Source: Lachnospiraceae bacterium (lineage in GTDB: Bacteria; Bacillota; Clostridia; Lachnospirales; Lachnospiraceae). Taken from it: a DNA stretch of 64,000 nt. Under the pieces are notes generated by a model. It was not told the origin of the DNA. It saw only the letters and a list, made by a program, of their open reading frames with translations, and made no database searches. The DNA lies in contig JAGBNK010000022.1 in NCBI GenBank assembly GCA_017634455.1, positions 50,151 to 114,150 of the forward strand, given 5' to 3'. Position 1 is the stretch's first letter. Each line of letters opens with the position of its first letter. Below, in pieces: positions 45,533-54,252 of the stretch. Both the position numbers and the translations under genes were made by a program.

Positions 45533-45603
45533 CTTGCAGAGCAGAGCAGAGCATGGGCTGATTGCGGTCTTTTTTCGGATGAAATTATATATGATGATGG
45601 TTA

Positions 45604-45654
45604 GCCGTCGAACTTGATGAGACAGATATGTCTTGTTAAGCTCGGCGGTTTTTA
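45604..45654 (+). terminator. Leader terminator or attenuator before the adhesin gene
   Basis: Stem CCGTCGAACTT (45605-45615) with AAGCTCGGCGG (45638-45648), inner hairpin GAGACA/TGTCTT, then five T. It lies between the promoter and the adhesin ATG, so it may attenuate expression. Confidence 0.6.
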
Positions 45655-45720
45655 TGTGTTTTCAAAGGTGATGCAGCGACCATAACAGCTGTAAATGAGA
45701 AACAAAGGAGAGCAAAGATT

Positions 45721-47862
45721 ATGAAAATGAAAGTGAAAATGAGACAAGTATTTGGCATTATACTCAGCCTTGTATTGGTGCTGGGATTGATGCCGGGGAT
45801 GAGACTGACGGTAGAGGCGGCAAGTTATACGATTTCACCAGAAAATTCAGGTACGGTTTCTGTGGCGAATGGCGTATATACGGCAGTTCCGAATTCCGGA
45901 TACGACTTTGACCATTGGGAATATAATTATGGTATAGATGGTAGAAGTACAGATAATCCTAAGGATTTTTCTCACTATGCTTTAAACGGGTCGGTAAAAG
46001 CAGTTTTTGTAAAGCAAAGAGCCAAGGCGACGGTGACTGCGAATAGCTTTACTTATGATGGTGCTTCGCATGATCTCGTCAGTGTGTCGGACGTTGTTGG
46101 AGGTACAGTGAAATATAAAGCTGCGGACAATACCTGGACGGAAACTATCCCGAGTGGAACAGCGGCTGGTAGCTACACCGTTACTTACAAGATTTTTTCT
46201 ACTGACAGTGAATATGACGACTCCCTCGAGAAGAGCGTTACAGCTACTATTGCAAAAGCTACCGCGTCTGCGAACGTAACCGCAAATGCGCTCGCCTACA
46301 ATGGTTCTGCACAGGAGCTTGTAAGTGTATCTGACTTAGTTGGCGGAACGGTGAATTATCTCATGGAGGAAAAGACCTCCGCAGTATACACCTCCGGTTC
46401 GGTTAACGCATCTGCGCTTGAAGTGGGAGATATTGTTGCACCTACTATAAACAACAGTGTTTCCTTTGAAGGTACAGTCATATTTACAGGGTCAGGATAC
46501 TACAGCAGCAATAACGGAAAAGAATTAACCAGTATCAGAGCAGAAAGCTATTTTGGTGACGAAGAAGAAATAATGATTGAAGGAGTTGGCACTCATATTT
46601 ATTTCCATAGGGATTATAATGCTCTCAGAGTTGTTTCGGTAGCAGATGGTAATGTGTATGTTGAACCTTTTGCGTATACTTCCACACAGACATATACCAA
46701 TAAGGTCTGGACGGAGGCGATTCCTGTGGGAACAAATATCGGTTCATATTCAGTCACTTACAAGATTGTTTCCAACGACAGTAACTATGCAGATTCTGAT
46801 GAGAACACCATTGATGACATTACGATTTCTAGGGCAACCCCGACAGTAACTGCACCGACTGCAACCAATCCCATCTATACGGGTGCTGCACAGAATCTAA
46901 TCACAGCAGGATCGACTACAGGGGGCGAGATACAGTACGCCCTCGGTACGAAGGATGCTGCAACCGAAAAATATACCACATCCATTCCTACAGCAACCGA
47001 TGTAGGAACCTATTATGTATGGTATAAAGTAGTTGGCGATAGTAATTATTTGGATAGTGATGTAGGTTATGTTACTGTCACTATTGCTCCTGCAGACTCA
47101 TCAGATAGCGGAAGTGGAGATTCATCAAGCGGTTCTTCTGATAATACGAATACAAATACAGATACAAGTGAAAAGGTTCCATATGAGGATGTTGCTATCA
47201 GCACAGGCTCTGTAAAAGATATTACAGGTACAGCTGCTGCAACAGCAGAAAGCAATCCTTTTGGAACAAAGATTGAAAATAGCAGCAATTTGACCACCCT
47301 TTTATCCCTTACAGATGCAGAAGTGGCACAGGGTGTAAATGTGTGGCTTGATATTCAGGATATGAGTGCTTCTGTACCACAGACAGATAAGACCTTAATT
47401 CAAAATACTTCCGGTGATTATACAGTTGGGCTTTATCTTGATATTAACCTGTTTAAGAAAGTTGGAAGTAACGATGCAACAAAAGTGACCGAGACCAACG
47501 GAAAAGTAAAGGCAAGTATCGTTATACCTGAAAGCTTGTGGAAGAGTGGAAGGACATTTGAAATCATCCGTGTACATGATGGCGTGGCTACAGCTATCGC
47601 AGGCACTTACGATGAAAATACACATGTATTCACATTTGAAACAGATAAATTTTCAACATATGCTTTAGCATACAAGGATCCGGTTTCATCAAGTAATAGC
47701 GGTACAGCTTCAAATAGTAGTTCGTCGAATGGTGGCAATAGCATACAGTCTACTGCACCAAAGACCGGAGACTCAAATGATATCAGAGTATGGTATCTGC
47801 TTCTTATGGCTTCTCTTGGCGGACTTGGATTTCTTGGTTATTCTAAGAAGAAGGAAAACTAA
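45721..47862 (+). CDS. Sortase-anchored repeat adhesin (InlB-like and MBG-like domains)
   Basis: 713 residues. Signal peptide (about 1-34), an InlB-B-repeat-like domain (35-98), then MBG-type beta repeats: repeat 1 (101-178), repeat 2 (179-370) and repeat 3 (371-457). Each has ANxxxYxGxxxxLVS..GGxVxY...TxxIPxGTxxGxYxVxYK. Repeat 2 is split by an unrelated insert at 214-326. A Ser/Gly/Asn-rich linker (460-490), a beta domain and APKTG (679-683), hydrophobic helix and KKK follow. A surface adhesin of the cell wall is inferred. Codons are richer in CG than in flanking genes. Confidence 0.83.
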   Translation: MKMKVKMRQVFGIILSLVLVLGLMPGMRLTVEAASYTISPENSGTVSVANGVYTAVPNSGYDFDHWEYNYGIDGRSTDNPKDFSHYALNGSVKAVFVKQRAKATVTANSFTYDGASHDLVSVSDVVGGTVKYKAADNTWTETIPSGTAAGSYTVTYKIFSTDSEYDDSLEKSVTATIAKATASANVTANALAYNGSAQELVSVSDLVGGTVNYLMEEKTSAVYTSGSVNASALEVGDIVAPTINNSVSFEGTVIFTGSGYYSSNNGKELTSIRAESYFGDEEEIMIEGVGTHIYFHRDYNALRVVSVADGNVYVEPFAYTSTQTYTNKVWTEAIPVGTNIGSYSVTYKIVSNDSNYADSDENTIDDITISRATPTVTAPTATNPIYTGAAQNLITAGSTTGGEIQYALGTKDAATEKYTTSIPTATDVGTYYVWYKVVGDSNYLDSDVGYVTVTIAPADSSDSGSGDSSSGSSDNTNTNTDTSEKVPYEDVAISTGSVKDITGTAAATAESNPFGTKIENSSNLTTLLSLTDAEVAQGVNVWLDIQDMSASVPQTDKTLIQNTSGDYTVGLYLDINLFKKVGSNDATKVTETNGKVKASIVIPESLWKSGRTFEIIRVHDGVATAIAGTYDENTHVFTFETDKFSTYALAYKDPVSSSNSGTASNSSSSNGGNSIQSTAPKTGDSNDIRVWYLLLMASLGGLGFLGYSKKKEN

Positions 47863-47892
47863 TTGATTAAGAAAAAATAAACGGTAATCATA

Positions 47893-47926
47893 CAAATGGC
47901 TGTGCCAGAAAGGGCATGGCCATTTG
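47893..47926 (+). repeat. Hairpin after the adhesin gene
   Basis: Fourteen pairs CAAATGGCTGTGCC with GGCATGGCCATTTG (two wobble), six-base loop, no T run. It may be a transcript-end stabiliser. Confidence 0.65.
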
Positions 47927-48090
47927 CTGTATAGGCGGAATGAAAAAAGACAGATATGAATGGTAAAAAAACGATTCACATTACGGAAAATAGTGAAGAA
48001 GATAATGTAAAATAGTGAAAAAATAGTGTAATTTTAATGAAAAAATTGGCGCTCTCGTGATATAATATATGTGTCAGGAGGGCGCTTTTT

Positions 48091-49191
48091 ATGATTAAAG
48101 CTACTTTGTCAAACGAGATATTAAAGTATATTACGGAGATTGATAAAAATAGGTATAAGGTTTCAGAGGTTTCGCTGCCTGTTGCTGTAGCAAGTAAGTT
48201 ACGGAAAAATTCAAAAAAGAAAAGCTCCTATGCATCTACAAAAATTGAGGGTAATCCTTTATCAGAGAAGCAGGTGGATGAGGTTATAGATAGTGACGAG
48301 CGAAAGCATTATCTTAAACCGGAGCAGGAGGTTCGCAATTATTTTCTGGCATTGAATTATCTGGAAGAGAAGGCCGCTAAAAAGGAGCAGTTTTCCAAAA
48401 AACTGATATTGGATGTACAGAAGTATGTTGAAAAGGGAGCATCAAAAGAAAAGATAGGACTTCGAGGACCAATGCCGCCCGGAGTATTATTTGCTGTATA
48501 TGATTCTCAAACAGGAAATCCGGATTACATTCCGCCAGAATATATTGATATACCGGATTTGTTGGATGAATTGGTAGAATATGTAAATACAACAGATGAT
48601 CATCCACTCATCGTTGCAGCAGTGGTTCATTATCAGCTGGTAACTATTCATCCGTTTGAAGATGGAAATGGGAGAACAGCAAGATTGCTTTCGGGATATA
48701 TTTTAGATATCAACGGATATGGGTTTAATGGCATTGGCTCATTAGAAGAGTATTTCGCATATGATATTGATGAATACTATGAATCCATTCAGATGGGGCT
48801 TCCTGCACTGTATTATTCAGGGCGTGATAATCCCCCTCACCCAGAGATTTGGATCAATTATTTTCTTCGTATGGTTCTGCTGTATTCAAATAAGGTTTGT
48901 GAATTATCAGAGAGTTCAAATGGCGAGGAGTTGGAAGGAAGCCTTTCGTATCTAAAAGGTAAAGAGAAAGAATTGCTTTTACTTCTCATGAAGAACTACA
49001 AAAGAGAGTTCACGCCTATCGAAGTCAGCAAAGAGCTTAAGGTTACAAATAAGACTGTAATCAATCGACTTGCAACACTTGTAAAAAATGGATTTGTTGT
49101 TCCGAATATGGTTAAGGAGCGTATACGATCCTATGAGCTTTCCGACTTTACAAAGCAGAATGAAAAAGAGATAAAAAAGCTTTTGAAGTGA
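48091..49191 (+). CDS. Fic-family protein with autoinhibitory motif and winged helix
   Basis: 366 residues. The Fic core is HPFEDGNGRTAR (187-198), catalytic H187, intact for AMP transfer. The N-terminal segment STKIEG (49-54) fits the inhibitory (S/T)xxxE(G/N) helix of class II Fic proteins, with E53 blocking the ATP site. A winged-helix domain at about 300-355 (FTPIEVSKELKVTNKTVINRLATL) suggests DNA binding or autoregulation. Fic proteins AMPylate targets such as gyrase or act as toxins or regulators; no separate antitoxin is visible, fitting built-in inhibition. AGGAGGGCG precedes the ATG. Confidence 0.9.
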   Translation: MIKATLSNEILKYITEIDKNRYKVSEVSLPVAVASKLRKNSKKKSSYASTKIEGNPLSEKQVDEVIDSDERKHYLKPEQEVRNYFLALNYLEEKAAKKEQFSKKLILDVQKYVEKGASKEKIGLRGPMPPGVLFAVYDSQTGNPDYIPPEYIDIPDLLDELVEYVNTTDDHPLIVAAVVHYQLVTIHPFEDGNGRTARLLSGYILDINGYGFNGIGSLEEYFAYDIDEYYESIQMGLPALYYSGRDNPPHPEIWINYFLRMVLLYSNKVCELSESSNGEELEGSLSYLKGKEKELLLLLMKNYKREFTPIEVSKELKVTNKTVINRLATLVKNGFVVPNMVKERIRSYELSDFTKQNEKEIKKLLK

Positions 49192-49222
49192 GGCAGGAGC
49201 CTGATAGAAATAGTATAAATAT

Positions 49223-49250
49223 TGAGAGTATGCATTGAAAAATATTATCA
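49223..49250 (+). repeat. Right inner direct repeat of the prfB island
   Basis: TGAGAGTATGCATTG followed by AAAAA and TTATCA; partner of 45362-45390. Confidence 0.5.
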
Positions 49251-49274
49251 TTCACGCATACGCTACAAAAGCGA

Positions 49275-49286
49275 GATGCAGAGTAG
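49275..49286 (+). repeat. Right att-like direct repeat
   Basis: GATGCAGAGTAG, identical to the last 12 bases of prfB. After it the sequence is AT-rich and noncoding until the ACT gene. Confidence 0.65.
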
Positions 49287-49454
49287 TATATAGAATATTT
49301 ACTAAAACATTATATGCATAAACAATATATACTATCAAATCAGCTAAAAATACAAAATATAGAGTTTATTATCTTGATATAGGTAGTCTGATTGTGTTAT
49401 ATTATCTTTCGAGTACAAACAATTGTTTTTGATAGACAAACACTCGGAGGGGAT

Positions 49455-49898
49455 ATGGCAGAGAAGACTACCTATTATGTTTTGAAGGAAAAGGCTGTTC
49501 CGGAGGTTCTTCTGAAAGTGGTTGAAGCCAAGAGACTACTTGAATCTGGAAAATGCGATTCAGTACAGGAAGTTACTGAGCGGGTGGGCATAAGTAGAAG
49601 TTCCTTCTATAAGTATAAGGATGATATTAATCCTTTCTACAAAAATGATAAGGGAAAGACAATTACATTGCTGGTTCAGTTAGATGATGAACCGGGAATA
49701 TTATCAGAGGTATTACAGAATATTGCCCGTTATCATGGTAATATTTTGACCATTCATCAGACCATTCCTGTAAATGGAATTGCATCACTTACACTTAGTG
49801 TGGATGTGCTGCCAACCACAGGGGATATTGATGAAATGTTGGAATCAACAGAGCAAATTAGCGGAATTCATTTCGTGAAAATATTATCTAAGGAGTAG
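49455..49898 (+). CDS. ACT-domain protein of the UPF0735 (PheB-like) family
   Basis: 147 residues. A short helix-turn-helix-like N-terminus (about 25-58: VQEVTERVGISRSSFYKYKD) precedes an ACT domain (about 68-147: TLLVQLDDEPGILSEVLQNIARYHGNILTI), which binds amino acids. ATG 49455 follows CGGAGGGG; the longer frame upstream has no such site. Six bases later begins homoserine dehydrogenase, so it probably senses threonine or another end product and regulates that step or its expression. Confidence 0.9.
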   Translation: MAEKTTYYVLKEKAVPEVLLKVVEAKRLLESGKCDSVQEVTERVGISRSSFYKYKDDINPFYKNDKGKTITLLVQLDDEPGILSEVLQNIARYHGNILTIHQTIPVNGIASLTLSVDVLPTTGDIDEMLESTEQISGIHFVKILSKE

Positions 49899-49904
49899 AA
49901 GTAT

Positions 49905-51098
49905 ATGAAAGTAGCAATCATGGGATATGGAACAATCGGTTCCGGAGTAGCAGAAGTATTGGAAGTCAACAAAGATGTAATTGCCAAGCGTGTGGGAGAA
50001 CCTCTTGAGTTGAAGTATGTATTGGACTTGAGAGATTTTGAAGGTGATCCTATCGCTGACAAAATAGTCCATGACTACAAGACAATTGTAGAGGATCCAG
50101 AAGTTGACATTGTTGTTGAGACAATGGGAGGTGTGGAACCTGCATATACATTTGTCAAAGCTATGCTTGAGGCTGGCAAGAATGTGGCAACATCCAACAA
50201 GGCTCTTGTGGCTGACAAGGGTGCAGATTTAATTGCAACAGCCAAAGCCAACAATGTAAACTTTATGTTTGAAGCTTCAGTAGGTGGTGGAATTCCTATT
50301 ATCAGAGCTATTCAGGAGTGCCTCACTGGTGATGTGGTTGAGGAAATTGCAGGTATTGTAAATGGAACTACCAACTACATGATGACAGAAATGAGCGAGA
50401 AGGGTTCAGATTTTGATGACGTATTAAAGGACGCTCAGGCCAAAGGTTATGCCGAGAAGGATCCAACAGCTGATATTGAAGGACATGATGCCTGCCGTAA
50501 GATTGCTATTTTGACATCTTTGGTGGCTGGAAGACATGTAGATTACAACGATATTCCTACAGAGGGAATTTCACATATTACAGCTACAGATATTAAGTAT
50601 GCCAAGGCTATGGGAAGAGCTATTAAGCTTCTTGCAACAAGTAAGGAAGTAGGAGATACATATGTGGCAAGAGTTGCTCCATTTCTTCTTGAACCATCTC
50701 ATCCGCTTTATAATGTAAATGGTGTATTCAATGCAGTATTTGTGCATGGAAATATGCTTGGAGATGGAATGTTCTACGGCTCAGGAGCTGGTAAGTTGCC
50801 TACAGCAAGTGCTGTTGTTGGTGATGTTGTGAGAATGGCGAAGCATGTAAATATGAATATCAAGATTGAGTGGCATCATGACAAGCTGGAATTGGCAGAT
50901 GCATCTCAGATGGAGAACAGATTCTTCGTCAGAACAACTTCTGACAAGGCTGCTGTTGAGGCTGCTTTCGGTGAGGTTGAGTATGTGGATGCTGGTGTAT
51001 CTGGTGAGCTTGGATTTATAACATCTCTTATGAAAGAGTGTGATTATGTTGCTAAGTCAGCAGGCGTTGATGTGCTTCAGATGATTAGATTGAAATAA
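49905..51098 (+). CDS. hom: Homoserine dehydrogenase
   Basis: 397 residues. The N-terminal Rossmann motif is MGYGTIGSG (6-14); the catalytic region includes NGTTNYMMTEM, YAEKDPTADIEGHDACRK and the conserved Lys-containing GKLPTASAVVGD. It reduces aspartate semialdehyde to homoserine for threonine and methionine. It is shorter than Hom proteins of about 430 residues with a full ACT tail; its last 60 residues look like a reduced version, and the adjacent ACT protein may supply regulation. Confidence 0.94.
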   Translation: MKVAIMGYGTIGSGVAEVLEVNKDVIAKRVGEPLELKYVLDLRDFEGDPIADKIVHDYKTIVEDPEVDIVVETMGGVEPAYTFVKAMLEAGKNVATSNKALVADKGADLIATAKANNVNFMFEASVGGGIPIIRAIQECLTGDVVEEIAGIVNGTTNYMMTEMSEKGSDFDDVLKDAQAKGYAEKDPTADIEGHDACRKIAILTSLVAGRHVDYNDIPTEGISHITATDIKYAKAMGRAIKLLATSKEVGDTYVARVAPFLLEPSHPLYNVNGVFNAVFVHGNMLGDGMFYGSGAGKLPTASAVVGDVVRMAKHVNMNIKIEWHHDKLELADASQMENRFFVRTTSDKAAVEAAFGEVEYVDAGVSGELGFITSLMKECDYVAKSAGVDVLQMIRLK

Positions 51099-51123
51099 TT
51101 GTTAAAATATCTACGATATTATG

Positions 51124-51168
51124 TGGTCCTTAGGGTGATTTTTTACATAGCCCTGAGGACTATTTTTG
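51124..51168 (+). terminator. Intrinsic terminator after hom
   Basis: Stem TGGTCCTTAGGG with CCCTGAGGACTA, T-rich loop, five T after. Confidence 0.85.
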
Positions 51169-51325
51169 CTATTTGTTAAAAAATGCACAATAAAATGTTC
51201 AAAAAACTCCGGTTTAATACACAATATGCCGATAGTATTGTTGAAAAATTAAACCCTTTAAATTATAATGTGTATGTTGTGATTTGAAACATTTGAGCGA
51301 AGCGAAGAGACTTGGCTTTAAATAA

Positions 51326-52867
<1,542 letters not shown>

Positions 52868-52986
52868 TTCTGTAAAATGTTTTTCTACAAATATTGAAAA
52901 ATATTGAAAAAGTTGTATGAAAATGAATTGCAATTGTATATAATAAATTTTGTGAGTTAGCGGGCAACCGTTATGAAAAAGTAAAG

Positions 52987-53025
52987 AAGAAGGACAAGCT
53001 GGGGGGCTTGTCCTTCTTTGTTTTT
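52987..53025 (+). terminator. Intrinsic terminator after glpK
   Basis: Stem AAGAAGGACAAG/CTTGTCCTTCTT with G-rich loop and T run. Confidence 0.92.
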
Positions 53026-53074
53026 ATTGTGAATTCTATATGAGTTATTTGGATTTAGGTCTGTTGCTATTATT

Positions 53075-53410
53075 TTACACAATAAATAGCAATAGATTTT
53101 TGATTATAAAATTGGCAATTACAATTATAAGAGCTATCCAAAGTATACTGTTGTGAAATTTGAATCTCACATGTCGGATTTTACAGTAGATAAATTGCAA
53201 CCAAGTATAGCATATGGCAACTACTGAGTATATTACAATGGGATGGTACAAGAAGGATATCCATGGATGTCCTGACAAGAGGGCAATTACAGCACGGGTA
53301 CCTCCACATCCGGGACAGTAGAGACCTGTTAACTCGTGAAATATGCATATATGATCTTGTGTTTTCAGAGAAAGCCATTTGGCTAGTTGGATAAATATAT
53401 TCATAGACAT
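53075..53410 (-). CDS. DUF2752 membrane protein
   Basis: 111 residues. The diagnostic motif GLYCPGCGGTRAVIALLSGH lies at about 28-47, followed by two hydrophobic helices (about 54-75 and 88-110). DUF2752 proteins are small membrane proteins of unknown function, sometimes metal-linked through the CPGC cysteines. It is isolated on the minus strand, with no partner gene evident. Confidence 0.85.
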   Translation of the reverse strand: MSMNIFIQLAKWLSLKTQDHICIFHELTGLYCPGCGGTRAVIALLSGHPWISFLYHPIVIYSVVAICYTWLQFIYCKIRHVRFKFHNSILWIALIIVIANFIIKNLLLFIV

Positions 53411-53587
53411 GTTTTAACATTTTGTCCTTAATAAGTAAAGACTATGTTATAATAGCGAGGTAAAGCGACGCTGCGCTCGCGCAAGCGGAGGTTTGACGAG
53501 CATTCACATCGAGACGGCAGTCGAGATGGTATAATGTAGCTGATTATCAGTAGAGTAAGAAGATGAGATAAGTTGGTTGACACCGAG

Positions 53588-53616
53588 TTGAGAAAGCTGA
53601 AAAATCAGTGTATAAT
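53588..53616 (+). promoter_or_regulatory. Promoter of the SprA-like gene
   Basis: TTGAGA (53588-53593), 17-base spacer, TATAAT (53611-53616). Between it and the gene is a 12-codon ATG frame (53651-53689, MDLAFNLSQVDD) that may be a leader peptide. Confidence 0.6.
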
Positions 53617-53703
53617 TATGGCAACTGATAGATATATATAGGGATGACATATGGACTTGGCATTTAATCTGTCACAGGTTGATGATTGAAAGGAGGTCGC
53701 ATT

Positions 53704-54225
53704 ATGAGAATAGGTTCTCTGGATGGTATTTCTGCATATGCAGGAATGTCTGGTATTACCAATGGTTTTACATTTGGTGGCAATGCTGGCGTAGGTGCGA
53801 CTTCGGATGCTTCTACAATTGGAGGCACAGATGCTGATTCCAAGGTTGATGGTAGAATGAAATCTTCTCCGGTGGATTGCAAGACCTGCCGAGAGAGGAA
53901 GTATATTGATGGCTCCGATGAGAATGTATCATTCAAGGCAGCAGCACATATTTCACCAAATGCGGCGGCAGCTGTAGTTCGCGGTCATGAAGGGGAGCAT
54001 GTAAGCAATGCTTACAACAAGGCTGCTCAAAATAATGGCAGAGTTATTAATGCCAGCGTATCTATCCACACGGCGGTTTGCCCTGAATGTGGCAGAACCT
54101 ATGTATCAGGTGGAACAACTAATACAACTATTCAATATTCTAACGAGACAAATCCTTATCAGCAGAACAGAAAATCTGCGGATGCTGCAACCTATGTTGG
54201 CGGCAAGATGGATTTCAAAATATAA
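53704..54225 (+). CDS. SprA-related putative zinc metalloprotease
   Basis: 173 residues. The zincin motif GHEGEH gives H95, E96 and H99. Two CxxC pairs (C59/C62 and C126/C129) flank it and could hold a second metal. CKTCRERKYIDGSDENVSFKAA and ISPNAAAAVVRGHEGEHV fit the SprA-related family (PF12118), predicted proteases of unknown target. There is no signal peptide, and the N-terminus is Gly/Ser-rich and probably disordered. ATG 53704 follows AAAGGAGG. It lies 27 bases before tex. Confidence 0.78.
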   Translation: MRIGSLDGISAYAGMSGITNGFTFGGNAGVGATSDASTIGGTDADSKVDGRMKSSPVDCKTCRERKYIDGSDENVSFKAAAHISPNAAAAVVRGHEGEHVSNAYNKAAQNNGRVINASVSIHTAVCPECGRTYVSGGTTNTTIQYSNETNPYQQNRKSADAATYVGGKMDFKI

Positions 54226-54252
54226 AATAATAATAGACAAGGGAGACAACGA

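Larger units (their letters stand above)
45345..49286 (+). mobile_element. Probable small genomic island integrated at the 3' end of prfB
   Basis: Bounded by 12-base direct repeats GATGCAGAGTAG at 45333-45344 and 49275-49286. A second, imperfect direct pair lies just inside (TGAGAGTATaCATTc.. at 45362-45390 and TGAGAGTATgCATTg.. at 49223-49250), arranged like core and arm sites of an integrase. The two genes within, an adhesin and a Fic protein, use more CG-containing codons than neighbours. No integrase, relaxase or transposase is present, so it would be a cargo remnant or a non-autonomous element. Confidence 0.55.

Noticed and set aside
45361..45561. 66-residue ORF after prfB
   Set aside because: It begins GTG or ATG-less near the island edge, has no ribosome site, and its end coincides with a promoter; only the short ATG frame at 45514 is worth noting.
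51200..51260. Sigma-28 flagellar promoter before glpK
   Set aside because: A GCCGATA box is present, but no TAAA lies 15 bases upstream, and glpK is not a motility gene.
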